Positions 34,572-43,750 are shown, counted from the stretch's first letter. The stretch: 64,000 nt of DNA from Aromatoleum aromaticum EbN1 (GCF_000025965.1 NC_006823.1:143356-207355); one strand, 5' to 3'. A program made the numbers and translations. Notes: generated by a model from the sequence alone, not told the origin.

Positions 34572-36263
34572 ATGAACTATGAACAGCTCTGCTATTTGCG
34601 GACCGTCATCCCCTGCCGAGACAAAGAAATATTTGAGGCGTTCGACAAGGCAGCAAGTCTGCACGCAATGATCAAGGCCTTCGAGGCGGAGGTACGCGCT
34701 GCCTGGAAAACCTTCATCCATGAACAGGCACTGAAGTCCTCTTCCACGCCCGCACCAAATCAATACAAGAAGCCGGCCTTCGAAGATTTTGGTGCTGCCC
34801 GGGCGCCCGAGGTGTCCAACTCGCCGCAGAAGCTCGATAGCGGACTCCAGCAGACTGAGGCATTACCTCCAGTAAAGGTCCGCGAACCCATCGAGTACCG
34901 CCAGAACGCTGAATCGGATGCACAGTCCGCCCCGCCCCCACAAAACGTTCCGCAACTCAGTGCCGGATCGCCAAAAGACCACAGCGGACATGCCGTATCG
35001 CCAAAAGAGTCACCTCCTTCAAGTCCGCCTCCGTTGAGCCCCGCCATTCGCTTCTCGGTTCGCAACGCACGGCAGAACGAACGCTACGACGCAGAAATTC
35101 AACGCGACCCGAATGTGCCGGGGTTGCGCTTGCTGGACGTAACCCTTCCTGAGGGTGCCGCGCTCACGGTCGACCTCGAGCACTGGCACATCACGGGCAC
35201 GCCTGCGATCGCAGGGGAGTTCAATCTCGGGCTGCGCTATGCCTATGCCGATCAGCCCGCACACGTCTCGCACACCGCGGGAATGCCCTTCGTGATCAAT
35301 GCAGACCCCAAGACCCTCTGGCAGAACATTCCATCAGATCGTTCAGCGCCCTTCTGGAAGGAGGACTGCGCCACGAGCGTTATCCTGGGTCAGCAGGCGA
35401 AGCTGATCGCAGCCCGTAAGCGGGGGCGTTCGCACGCCCACAAGGGCACGTGCTGTGACGATGATTTCCAATTGCATTGCGACGACGCAAACGGCTGGTA
35501 TCTTGCGGTCGTGGCCGATGGTGCGGGCAGCGCCAAGTTCTCTCGCCGCGGCTCCCAGGTCGCGACCCGGGCGGTGGGCAGTTATCTGAAAGACGTATTC
35601 TCGGATGAGCGTGGATCGAAGCTTGTCGAGGCGATCGAGGCGCTTGCAGAAGGCAGCCGTCCTGACGCAACAAACGAGGACTTGATCCGGTTGCAGCAGA
35701 AGACCCGGAACGAGCTCTTCACAACGATCGGGTATGCCGCGCACCACGCCGTTCGCGAGCTCCAAAATGAGGCCAAGAGCCGAAGCGACGTCATTTCGTC
35801 CCCGAAGGAACTGTCGACCACATTGCTCATCGGTCTGGCTCGAAAGGTGGGCGACAAGTGGTTCTGTGCCGCCTACTGGGTTGGCGATGGAGCGGTTGCA
35901 GTCTATCGACGCAACCACTCGGTCCATCTGCTGGGGTCCCCGGATTCAGGGGAGTTCTCCGGTCAGACCCACTTCCTGGACGCCACCCAGGTGAGCCAGG
36001 AATCCTTGCTAAGACGCTTGCGCTTCGAATTGGTCGAGGACATGACAGCCTTCTTGCTGATGACAGATGGCGTCTCCGACCCCAAGTTTCGAAGCGAATC
36101 AGCCATGGCCGAGATTCAAGACTGGGACCGCCTCTGGGACGACCTTGAGACGGGCGCACATCTGTCCTCCAGCGAAGAAGGGCACGAGGCCAGGCTGCTT
36201 GAGTGGCTCGATTTCTGGGCCCACGGCGAATACGACGACCGCACGATTGCCATCATCTACTGA
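34572..36263 (+). CDS. PP2C-family Ser/Thr phosphatase of ter island
   Basis: A 563-residue protein. Residues 1-45 form a helix-rich start; 55-155 is a low-complexity Pro/Ser linker; about 155-240 looks like an immunoglobulin-like domain (LRLLDVTLPEGAALTVDLEH). The PP2C catalytic domain begins near residue 260, with CCDDDFQLHCDDANGWYLAV, VVADGAGSAKFSRRGS (metal-binding Asp and Gly) and AFLLMTDGVSDPKF near 496, and ends GEYDDRTIAIIY. Opposes the kinase encoded next. Confidence 0.82.
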   Translation: MNYEQLCYLRTVIPCRDKEIFEAFDKAASLHAMIKAFEAEVRAAWKTFIHEQALKSSSTPAPNQYKKPAFEDFGAARAPEVSNSPQKLDSGLQQTEALPPVKVREPIEYRQNAESDAQSAPPPQNVPQLSAGSPKDHSGHAVSPKESPPSSPPPLSPAIRFSVRNARQNERYDAEIQRDPNVPGLRLLDVTLPEGAALTVDLEHWHITGTPAIAGEFNLGLRYAYADQPAHVSHTAGMPFVINADPKTLWQNIPSDRSAPFWKEDCATSVILGQQAKLIAARKRGRSHAHKGTCCDDDFQLHCDDANGWYLAVVADGAGSAKFSRRGSQVATRAVGSYLKDVFSDERGSKLVEAIEALAEGSRPDATNEDLIRLQQKTRNELFTTIGYAAHHAVRELQNEAKSRSDVISSPKELSTTLLIGLARKVGDKWFCAAYWVGDGAVAVYRRNHSVHLLGSPDSGEFSGQTHFLDATQVSQESLLRRLRFELVEDMTAFLLMTDGVSDPKFRSESAMAEIQDWDRLWDDLETGAHLSSSEEGHEARLLEWLDFWAHGEYDDRTIAIIY

Positions 36264-36270
36264 AGACGCC

Positions 36271-37773
36271 ATGAGCCAGATCATCACACTGACCGCCAGT
36301 GACGGTTCCACGGTGCAGTTTGTCGACGAGAAGAAAGCTTCCGGCGGACTGAAGGACGTTTTTTTCTCCCCCGACAAGACTTATGTGGTTGCCTTCTACC
36401 GTGACAAGCTCGACCAGGTTGGCCGAGAACGGCTCAACCTGATCACCGGCACTTACCGTGACCGGGTTTTCAACCAGGAAGGCGGCGACTACCTGAAGAA
36501 CCTCCTGTGCTGGCCGAGAGCGACCGTCGAACACAATGGCCGGGTGGGCGTGGTCGTTCCCTTCTTCGCCAAGCACTTCTTCTTCGAGCACGGATCGCGC
36601 AACGACGATCAGATGCTCGGTATTCGCAAGCGTGAGAAAGAGGGCAAGTGGTTCGCATCGGCCAAGAACCGATCGAAGTTTCTTGACCCACGGGAGCTCG
36701 GCGATGGCCTCACGCAACTGAAGACGTGCATCATGATGGCGCGAGCCGTACGCCGCTTGCACTCTGCTGGCCTTGCTCACTCGGACCTGAGCTACAAGAA
36801 CGTCCTCGTCGATCCTTCCGCGGGACGCGCTTGCCTGATCGACCTTGACGGACTGGTTGTCCCAAGCAAGTTCCCGCCAGATGTCGCTGGCACGCCGGAC
36901 TTCTTCGCTCCGGAGGTGGTTGCGACCTCCAAACTCGATCGCCACGACCCGAACCGCAAGCTCCCTTCACGCCTGACCGATCAGCATGCGCTCGCGGTGC
37001 TGATCTACATGAACCTGCTCTTCCGGCATCCCCTACGCGGCGACAAGGTCCATGACGTCAACGACACGCAGCGCGACGAGGAACTGGCGATGGGCGAGCG
37101 GGCGCTCTTCATCGAGCACCCGACCGATCACAGCAACCGCGTGAAGTTGGCCAACGTGCCGCCGGCTGAACTGCCCTGGAAGGACACACAGAAGCTGCCC
37201 TACACGATCACCGGGCCATATGTATCAGAGCTCATCCGACGCGCTTTCATCGATGGGTTGCATCATCCCAACGCTCGGCCGACGGCTGACGAGTGGGAAA
37301 CAGCCTTGGTCAAGACAGCCGATCTGCTACAGCCCTGTCAGAACCCGCAGTGCGCGCAAAAGTGGTTTGTTTTTGACAACACCACCAAACCCTGCTGCCC
37401 ACACTGCGGCACAGCATTTCGTGGGAAGCTGCCCGTTCTGAATCTCTACTCTTCACACAAGGAAGGAAGCTTCAGAACCGACAACCATCGTCTCATGGTG
37501 TATTCAGGTCAGTCTGCCTTTCAGTGGCACTCGAGTCGTCTCGTCTTCCCCAATGAGCGGCTCACGCCTGAGCAGGCCAAGCGTGTTGGCTATTTCGTTT
37601 TTCACAACGACGACTGGTATTTCGTTAACGAAGCCCTGCCATCGTTGCGCGACGTGACCGCAATGCAGGACATACCAGTGGGCGGGCGCATCAAGCTCGA
37701 AGACGGCGGGCAGATCCTGTTCGCGCGGGAAACAGGGGGAAGGCTCGCAGTGATCCAAATGGTGAGTCAATGA
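36271..37773 (+). CDS. Ser/Thr protein kinase-like protein with zinc ribbon
   Basis: From ATG 36271 (MSQIITLTASDGS), 7 nt after the phosphatase stop; 500 residues. Kinase fold with catalytic loop HSDLSYKNVLVD (residues 170-181) and metal site LIDLDG (190-194) in place of DFG. A zinc ribbon follows at about 356-379 (CQNPQC, CCPHCG), then a C-terminal beta-rich region (FRTDNHRLMVYSGQSAFQ) that resembles an FHA-like or Ig-like end. Together with vWA and PP2C proteins it makes a phospho-switch typical of ter islands. Confidence 0.8.
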   Translation: MSQIITLTASDGSTVQFVDEKKASGGLKDVFFSPDKTYVVAFYRDKLDQVGRERLNLITGTYRDRVFNQEGGDYLKNLLCWPRATVEHNGRVGVVVPFFAKHFFFEHGSRNDDQMLGIRKREKEGKWFASAKNRSKFLDPRELGDGLTQLKTCIMMARAVRRLHSAGLAHSDLSYKNVLVDPSAGRACLIDLDGLVVPSKFPPDVAGTPDFFAPEVVATSKLDRHDPNRKLPSRLTDQHALAVLIYMNLLFRHPLRGDKVHDVNDTQRDEELAMGERALFIEHPTDHSNRVKLANVPPAELPWKDTQKLPYTITGPYVSELIRRAFIDGLHHPNARPTADEWETALVKTADLLQPCQNPQCAQKWFVFDNTTKPCCPHCGTAFRGKLPVLNLYSSHKEGSFRTDNHRLMVYSGQSAFQWHSSRLVFPNERLTPEQAKRVGYFVFHNDDWYFVNEALPSLRDVTAMQDIPVGGRIKLEDGGQILFARETGGRLAVIQMVSQ

Positions 37774-38009
37774 CAAACTACACCGAAGAACATAGGGTCG
37801 AGGAAGACACCAGCGACAAGCTGAGGATACTCATTGAAGAGTCGGGACTAACTCAAAACGAAGCTCTGGCTCGATTCAATCGAGGACAAGCACGAAAAAT
37901 GGCCCTGCGAACGTTGAAATCATACTTGGCATCGCGCGACGCAAAGACACGCATCAACTGCTCCGACGCAATTTTGGAACGGATGCGAAAAGTTTTACGG
38001 CAGACGTGA
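37770..38009 (+). CDS. Small putative HTH protein
   Basis: Seventy-nine residues from ATG 37770, overlapping the kinase stop as ATGA. The sequence LRILIEESGLTQNEALARFN followed by RTLKSYLAS resembles a Cro/C1-like helix-turn-helix. Lower GC than its neighbours. Could regulate the operon; function not proven. Confidence 0.5.
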   Translation: MTNYTEEHRVEEDTSDKLRILIEESGLTQNEALARFNRGQARKMALRTLKSYLASRDAKTRINCSDAILERMRKVLRQT

Positions 38010-38057
38010 TTTGCCCTAACGTTTCAAACATCTCTCAACTTCATAAGGATTTAAGCT

Positions 38058-39104
38058 GTGCCACACTTTGGTTTTCCCGTCGAAGCAATCATCATCTTTC
38101 TGTCTGTGGTCGGGCTGTCCGTTTACCTCGACCTCTTCGCCCACAGAAAGAGCACAGAAATAACGCTGTCCGACTCCGTGCGCTGGTCCCTTTTTTGGGT
38201 TGCGCTTGCACTAGCCTTCTACGGATATCTCTGGGTTCGGTTCTCCAAGGAGTGGGCTGATCTGTATCTTGCCGGCTACGCCCTGGAGAAATCGCTCTCG
38301 ATCGATAACCTCATGGTCTTCATGGCGATCTTCGCTTCGTTCGGGATCAAGGGCGTGCTACAACATCGAATCCTGTACTACGGGATTATCGGCGCACTGG
38401 TTTTCCGCGCTATCTTTGTACTCATTGGCACGAGCCTTTTCCTTGCGAGCCCTTGGGTCGGATTCCTGTTTGCCGCCTTTGTCATTTGGAGCGGGATCAA
38501 GATGCTCCAAGCCGGCGGCGGTGACGGTGATGAACTTGACGATTACTCCAATCACTGGAGCGTTCGTGTGACGGGCAAGATGATGCCTGTCTACACGCGA
38601 CTGCACCTTGACCGCTTCTTCGTTCGCCACCATGAACTGCTTGAGGTGAATGGCGATAAAACGGCGGCCCAAGTGACGCGGATCGGCACAACGTATGTCA
38701 CCCCGGCGTTCCTGTGCTTGATGGCGATCGAGACGTCCGACATCGCGTTCGCATTCGACTCTGTGCCGGCGGTTATCGCAGTGACTCAGGAACCGCTCCT
38801 GGTCTATGCCGCGATGATATTTGCAATCCTCGGACTGCGAAGCCTGTACTTCGTGCTTGCGGCACTCACGAAGTATCTCGTCCACCTCGAGAAAGCTGTC
38901 ATCGGCCTGCTGTTCTTCATCGGTGCAAAGATGACACTGCAGTCCTGGAACCATGCAATCGGCGACACCGGCATCCATATCAGCCCGAGCATGAGCCTGT
39001 CTGTCGTTTTGGGCATGCTCGCTCTTGGCGTTGTGGCTTCCTTTGTCTTCCCGGCCAAAGATGAGCCTGACGAAGCCGCTACGAATCCGACGAATCCGAA
39101 CTAA
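38058..39104 (+). CDS. terC: TerC integral membrane protein
   Basis: A 348-residue protein from GTG 38058 with AAGGAT 8 nt upstream. Eight or nine membrane segments, for example AIIIFLSVVGLSVYLDLFAH and LRSLYFVLAALTKYLVHLEK. Conserved acidic residues inside the membrane, KSLSIDNLMVFMAI and AIETSDIAFAFDSVPAVIAV, are the TerC signature and likely bind a cation. Newer work links TerC/YkoY-type proteins to manganese export and to membrane protein metalation. Essential core of tellurite resistance. Confidence 0.93.
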   Translation: MPHFGFPVEAIIIFLSVVGLSVYLDLFAHRKSTEITLSDSVRWSLFWVALALAFYGYLWVRFSKEWADLYLAGYALEKSLSIDNLMVFMAIFASFGIKGVLQHRILYYGIIGALVFRAIFVLIGTSLFLASPWVGFLFAAFVIWSGIKMLQAGGGDGDELDDYSNHWSVRVTGKMMPVYTRLHLDRFFVRHHELLEVNGDKTAAQVTRIGTTYVTPAFLCLMAIETSDIAFAFDSVPAVIAVTQEPLLVYAAMIFAILGLRSLYFVLAALTKYLVHLEKAVIGLLFFIGAKMTLQSWNHAIGDTGIHISPSMSLSVVLGMLALGVVASFVFPAKDEPDEAATNPTNPN

Positions 39105-39178
39105 TCAACACGCAAAGGCATGGCCTGCGAGACTGCAATTCTGCAGGCCATTTCCCAGTTACCACACAAGGAGTAGAG

Positions 39179-39631
39179 ATGGCTTTTACAGATTGGCTCA
39201 AGCGCAACGTCACCGAGGCTCGAGACACCATCAATGCCGAGATCACCAAGTTCAAATCGAAGGATCTTCTTGAAGCGATCGTCGCATCCAGTGCGATGGT
39301 CGCCTATGCTGATGGCCAGATTTCATCGGACGAGAAGCAAAAGCTCATGGGCTACCTGCGAAGCTCGGAGCAGTTGAAGCACTTCGACCAAAACGACGTG
39401 ATCAAGCTTTTCCAGAAATACGTTGAGAAGTACGAGTTCGACGCCACCATCGCGACCGGCGAAGTCATGGCCGCTGTCAGCAAGTTCAAAGGCAAACCCC
39501 AGGCACAGTTGGTCGTTCGGGTGTGCTGCGCGATCGGCGCCTCCGATGGCGATTTCGATCAGACGGAAAAGGATGTGGTTCGACGGATGTGCGCCGAGCT
39601 CGAACTTGACGCGACTGCGTTTGGCCTTTGA
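39179..39631 (+). CDS. terB: TerB-like protein
   Basis: A 150-residue all-helical protein from ATG 39179 behind AAGGAGTAG. EAIVASSAMVAYADGQISSDEK and CCAIGASDGDFDQTEKDVVRR are the two metal-binding TerB repeats (conserved Asp/Glu). TerB is cytoplasmic and associates with TerC at the membrane. Last gene of the plus ter operon, 74 nt after terC. Confidence 0.92.
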   Translation: MAFTDWLKRNVTEARDTINAEITKFKSKDLLEAIVASSAMVAYADGQISSDEKQKLMGYLRSSEQLKHFDQNDVIKLFQKYVEKYEFDATIATGEVMAAVSKFKGKPQAQLVVRVCCAIGASDGDFDQTEKDVVRRMCAELELDATAFGL

Positions 39632-39668
39632 GCATGGCGCCCTCAAGGCAACGAGTCACGCAGTACGC

Positions 39669-40850
39669 TCAGAACGGCTCGATTGCCTTGAAAGCACCCT
39701 GCTTGGTCATCGCGCGGCGCAGATCGAAACGATCAAGCGCGTCGATCACATCGATCGACTCCAACGCGCCGAAGTTTATGAATCCCCACTGGCTGCGTTG
39801 AACGCGCACGGATAGCAGATACTGATCTGCGTCGTGCCCGGTACTCGGATCGACCCGTTGAGTGTAAGCAGAGAGGACCACCACCTCGACGGTCGGCAAA
39901 AGCGCAAACGCCTCGGCGATAAGGCGGAAGCTGATGGAGTGAACGTGGCCGGCGTATAACTGTTGTAGCTTCGTTGCGCTCAAGTCTTTCACCGAGAGCT
40001 TGTAACCACGCTGAGGCACCACTGCAGTTTTGGTGGGCATGTCCTCGATCTCTGGAAGATCAACGTCAAAGACAAGCCGCACGCCTCCTTCCTGCAATTC
40101 GAACGAGACCAAGGTCTCTCTTGGCCAGGCAATGTCAGAAAGGGCCGTTTCCAGGAACACTTCCATCGCGTGGATGTTACCTCCAACAGCCTGGCGCATC
40201 AGGTGCTGCCGAGTTTGCTCAGCGGCCTGATGCGCCTCTTTCTCACGGGTCCAACGGCCGCAGGCTTCGCGATACGCCGCTTCGGCCCGCGCATTCTCCT
40301 GTTCGACTTCTGCTGCACCGCCGAAAAGCCGCCTGAGCCAGCTCGGTCTCTTGGGTGTTGGCTGGTTCGGCTGAGGAGCCTCGAATGGAATCGGCCGATA
40401 TGACGGGCGATCCGTCGGCCTGGGCGAGTGAAGGTGCAGCGTCCCAAGCGCCTCAATCTGCGCATTGATCTCATCGCACCTCTGTTGCATCAGATCTCTC
40501 AGGGATTCGCCTTGTTGCCGCTTCGTTGCAGCAACAAGCTCACTGGATAGCACGTTCCCTAGAGAATCCCGGAACGTCAGTGTGCCGTCATCTTCAACCC
40601 CAACGGTGACCCCGATCGGGGCCTGTTCGCCTCGTGAGACAGACGAACGGCCTGAGGCTGAGCTTCCAGAATCTAGGCGCTGGCGAAAGGACAAGCCCGT
40701 GCCGGGCAGCCCCGCATTCAGGTATGTGCCCCGCTTCCCAATCCCCACGGAAGCACCTCGAGGGCCAAGCGACCAGCTCAAGCCCCCACGCGAAAAGTTC
40801 ATGCGTATGCCAGGGGCGAGCGTTACGGACTTTCGAAAACGAAGGGCCAT
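39669..40850 (-). CDS. DUF4236-domain protein
   Basis: A 393-residue protein. The N-terminus MALRFRKSVTLAPGIRMNFS followed by GLSWSLGPRGASVGIGKRG is the DUF4236 signature. The middle is helical and charged (about 130-230), and the C-terminal region (VVVLSAYTQRVDPSTGHDAD) is beta-rich. Members occur next to phage, plasmid and stress genes; function unknown. Convergent with terB. Confidence 0.75.
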   Translation of the reverse strand: MALRFRKSVTLAPGIRMNFSRGGLSWSLGPRGASVGIGKRGTYLNAGLPGTGLSFRQRLDSGSSASGRSSVSRGEQAPIGVTVGVEDDGTLTFRDSLGNVLSSELVAATKRQQGESLRDLMQQRCDEINAQIEALGTLHLHSPRPTDRPSYRPIPFEAPQPNQPTPKRPSWLRRLFGGAAEVEQENARAEAAYREACGRWTREKEAHQAAEQTRQHLMRQAVGGNIHAMEVFLETALSDIAWPRETLVSFELQEGGVRLVFDVDLPEIEDMPTKTAVVPQRGYKLSVKDLSATKLQQLYAGHVHSISFRLIAEAFALLPTVEVVVLSAYTQRVDPSTGHDADQYLLSVRVQRSQWGFINFGALESIDVIDALDRFDLRRAMTKQGAFKAIEPF

Positions 40851-40936
40851 GGGGTCAAATAGAGAGGTTTGCAGTCAGGTGTATGATAAAAAGATTCACG
40901 GGCCACGTCACCCATCACCAACGAGCGCGCTAAACA

Positions 40937-41359
40937 ATGAGCACACGAAACCATCTTCTTGCTGCTGGCTGTATTCTCTCCTTTTTTGCCAGTACAGCTT
41001 ACGCACAACAGCCTTTGAGCGGGCGCGTTGCCCCACCGGGAACAACATCAGCCCCGCCTACCCTCAATGCGGATCAGGTTGAACGTTGCCTTTTCTTGGC
41101 TCGAGACATAGCCCACCTTTCCGATGAGTCTGAGCGTGCAAAACGGGCAAAAGACTCTTCGAGGTACAACTCCACAGTCGCTCCCTACAATAGTGCAATT
41201 ACTCGATGGAATAGCGAATGCGCTGAATCGTACATGCCCGGGGATATGATTCGGGCGGAGAACAAGAACGGCTTTAAGTTGTGCGCGTACACTTCCGCGC
41301 CGTGTCTCACCGAAGAGCAGCGTCGAAAAATATTAGAGGACGAGAGCGCAGCACAATAG
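40937..41359 (+). CDS. Small exported protein
   Basis: A 140-residue protein with a clear signal peptide (residues 1-23, LLAAGCILSFFASTAYA then QQPL). The mature part has Cys at ERCLF, SECAES, KLCAY and PCLT, which could form disulfides in the periplasm. No family recognised. Confidence 0.6.
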   Translation: MSTRNHLLAAGCILSFFASTAYAQQPLSGRVAPPGTTSAPPTLNADQVERCLFLARDIAHLSDESERAKRAKDSSRYNSTVAPYNSAITRWNSECAESYMPGDMIRAENKNGFKLCAYTSAPCLTEEQRRKILEDESAAQ

Positions 41360-41429
41360 GCTGAAGTCCCTTTTTCAGTACCCCCTGCTCGCATCTCCTT
41401 GACGCAGCACTAACCAAGGAGAATCTGCA

Positions 41430-41726
41430 ATGGATGGCACATTACGTGACGAACTGCTCGACGTTCTCGAGCGCATCCGGATTTACTCGGAGAGCAAGAC
41501 CGCTTCCGAGCCAGGATTGGTCATTTACAGGGATGGTCTGAAGGTTCGTGAGCGGTTTCGCGCTGCCACGAAGGAGGATGAAGAAAACATCGCGCTGCTT
41601 CGGACCTGGATGGACTTCTGGTGGGGTCGCGCCAGATTCGAAAGCGCGGCAGAGCGTCAATCCGCCTGGAGGGAAATCAAGGAGGCGCTGCGTCGTGTCT
41701 GTAGCGACCGTGCCTGCCTGACCTGA
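41430..41726 (+). CDS. Small hypothetical protein
   Basis: Ninety-eight residues from ATG 41430, behind CCAAGGAGAATCTGCA. Soluble and charged (RERFRAATKEDEENIALLRT), with a Trp-rich patch (WMDFWWGR). No domain recognised. A bidirectional terminator follows. Confidence 0.55.
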   Translation: MDGTLRDELLDVLERIRIYSESKTASEPGLVIYRDGLKVRERFRAATKEDEENIALLRTWMDFWWGRARFESAAERQSAWREIKEALRRVCSDRACLT

Positions 41727-41735
41727 ATCATGCAA

Positions 41736-41775
41736 AAAGCCCGGAGCCATCCATCAGGATGGTTGTCCGGGCTTT
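41736..41775. terminator. Bidirectional rho-independent terminator
   Basis: Stem AAAGCCCGGA paired with TCCGGGCTTT, with an inner hairpin CCATCC/GGATGG. A-rich and T-rich flanks on the two sides suit termination of both the small plus gene and traT. Confidence 0.85.
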
Positions 41776-41790
41776 CTATTTCCGTTCCTT

Positions 41791-42528
41791 CTAGAACAAG
41801 CCTGCGATCGAGGTCACCAAACCGCGCTTGAGCTCCGGAACAGCAGCCTCGAACTCGAGGTTGACCTGGTTGGCCACGGAGACGATTCGGGTCTGGTAGA
41901 TCTTGTGTTCGGACTGCTCCGAATACGTCACATTGGACCCGCCGCTCGTACCCTGCTTGAGCTGATGGGCGGAATTGACGGTTGCCGTGCCTCCACCGCG
42001 GATTCGTTCACGAATCTGCAAGTCCGTCGAGATCGAGTAGTAGACGTCCTTCACTGCGGCGCCTGCGATCGTTTCAGCCAATGCGCCGACGATACCTGCT
42101 GCAGCGATGCCCCGGCCGCTGCTGCCTCCGGCGTAGGCAACACCCGATCCCATCACAACGCCACCCAGGACGGCTGCACCATAACCCTGATTGAGGGCGG
42201 CTTCCGTCGCCGTGGGGGACGTCTTGCCGACCTGAAGGATGTTTGCCTGGAGGATGTAGTGCGCAGCATCCGGGTCATCCATCAACGTGTAGCCCTTGGC
42301 CTGAATCGCAGCAGCGATCTCTTGGCTTACGTCGAGCTCCTGACGGTCGCTGGTGTTGCGCACCGAGACGAATACAGTTTTTTTGGATGCCCCCACCGGG
42401 TCAAGAAAAACCGTCTGGCTCATTTTGGTCTGGACGTCGAGATCACGCTTGCTGATCGCAACCTGGGTAGCGGCACAACCGCTAAGGACGGTCGCGGCAA
42501 CGGCCACGACAATAGCTTTCTTAATCAA
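41791..42528 (-). CDS. traT: TraT-like surface exclusion lipoprotein
   Basis: A 245-residue lipoprotein: signal peptide with lipobox VLSGC (Cys19), then the TraT features QVAISKRDLDVQTKMSQTVF, DPVGASKKTVFVSVRNTSD and a glycine-rich membrane-embedded middle (GAAVLGGVVMGSGVAYAGG). TraT forms an outer-membrane ring and blocks redundant conjugation; it also gives serum resistance. Strong sign of conjugative-plasmid ancestry. Thirteen nt downstream of the HU gene. Confidence 0.9.
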   Translation of the reverse strand: MIKKAIVVAVAATVLSGCAATQVAISKRDLDVQTKMSQTVFLDPVGASKKTVFVSVRNTSDRQELDVSQEIAAAIQAKGYTLMDDPDAAHYILQANILQVGKTSPTATEAALNQGYGAAVLGGVVMGSGVAYAGGSSGRGIAAAGIVGALAETIAGAAVKDVYYSISTDLQIRERIRGGGTATVNSAHQLKQGTSGGSNVTYSEQSEHKIYQTRIVSVANQVNLEFEAAVPELKRGLVTSIAGLF

Positions 42529-42541
42529 AATGCACTCCGAC

Positions 42542-42820
42542 TCACGTGTTATTGACGGCCGCCTTCAGCTTCGCTCCGGCGGAGAATTTCGGTACCTTGG
42601 CTGCCGGAATCTGGACCTCAGCACCTGTTTGAGGGTTACGGCCCGTACGCTCTGCACGCTCGCTCACCGTGAAATTCCCAAAGCCGACCAGCATGACCGA
42701 GCCACCATCGGCCAGCGTCTCCGTAACGCTCTCGAGAAACGCATCCGTTGTTGCAGCCGCGACGGCCTTGGTCACCCCCGCCTTGGATGCAATCGCATCA
42801 ATCAGATCAGCCTTATTCAC
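42542..42820 (-). CDS. HU-family DNA-binding protein
   Basis: A 92-residue protein: [38 protein letters not shown] and the proline-tipped beta-arm [17 protein letters not shown], all as in HU-beta. Plasmid-coded HU proteins bend DNA and can buffer host fitness. Starts with AGTAAGAGCGAGTG upstream, shares a transcript with traT. Confidence 0.92.
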   Translation of the reverse strand: MNKADLIDAIASKAGVTKAVAAATTDAFLESVTETLADGGSVMLVGFGNFTVSERAERTGRNPQTGAEVQIPAAKVPKFSAGAKLKAAVNNT

Positions 42821-42950
42821 TCGCTCTTACTCCAATGAAGTTTTTCTTAGCCAGAGGTCGTTTGACTGGCCTCGCATCTCGCGCAATCGACCGACCTGTG
42901 GCGCCCGTCTTTCCGGGCCGCCATGCCATTTGTCGCCCTACGACCTTTCA

Positions 42951-43010
42951 CGGACTCGAACCGCCCCCCGTCCTACCAAGCCTCGGCAAACGAGCCAGAA
43001 TCGAACTGGC
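42951..43010 (-). other. tRNA T-arm-like segments
   Basis: On the minus strand GCCAG-TTCGATT-CTGGC (43010-42994) is a perfect 5-bp T-arm with canonical TTCRANY loop. Forty-odd nt further, GCGGTTCGAGTCCG (about 42964-42951) resembles a second T-arm. No complete cloverleaf with acceptor stem and anticodon arm could be drawn around either, and they are too close for two tRNAs. Reading as tRNA remnants or tRNA-like RNA domains. Confidence 0.4.
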
Positions 43011-43334
43011 ACTTCCTCAGTGACGACAGAAGCGTCCCACACGACTGACCACTGCGCCCGCATCGGGCCGGGTGTTGCCGCACCTCCGACAGTCGTTAAT
43101 CCACCCTCGGCAAAAGATGGCGATCTGCCAGTGGCCATGCGTGTGAGGCCTGTCTCTCCAGGCTGTCTCGCCGCCGAATAGACCAGCCGAGACCGATCTA
43201 CCGAGCAATCGCCTATCTCGTGCTGTGCGTTGGCACTTCCATTACAGGGGCGATCCCCGCCGTAGCTAAGCTGACTCGCCACGGATTACGGTTTTAATGA
43301 CAGAAGGTTGTCAGCCCAGCCGTAAAAACCACTT

Positions 43335-43440
43335 CAACAGGAAAGAGGGAGCCTGACAGCGTTAGCAACCTGCGTCCGTCCGTTCGCATTACTCGGCAGC
43401 CCTGTTCAGCTTTTTTCACGGGACGCCCTCTTTCCTGTTG
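43335..43440. repeat. 15-bp perfect inverted repeat with 76-nt interior
   Basis: CAACAGGAAAGAGGG at 43335-43349 and its exact complement at 43426-43440. The interior has TTTTTTCACGGG and other unpaired A/T-rich parts. Too long to be chance in 1.5 kb; either a long RNA helix or an inverted DNA site. Confidence 0.8.
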
Positions 43441-43750
43441 ACACTGGCCTTTAGCCTCGCCAGTGCGGAGGGTGTGGAGGTGTGCTGCTACGCCAAACGG
43501 GGCTTCGGCCTTACCGTCTCCGGGGTGCCTCTGCGCTTACCAGGTGGCCCATGCGCAACTCGGTCTCATGGGAGCAACCCCATTGCTTCAGCGACGAGCG
43601 ACGCCGCCTTGCTGTGTCGCAAGCGGATTCCCGCAAGCAACCTATCGACCTTTCACGCGGCTTGATGCCCTTCGGCCGCGCTACCCTGTCACTACATGCC
43701 CTTGCCCGACTCCTTAGCTGATGGCTGCTTCTAAGCCAACAGTCCAACCC

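Noticed and set aside
42841..43110. Complete tRNA gene on the minus strand
   Set aside because: The T-arm is good but no matching acceptor stem or proper anticodon arm can be formed.
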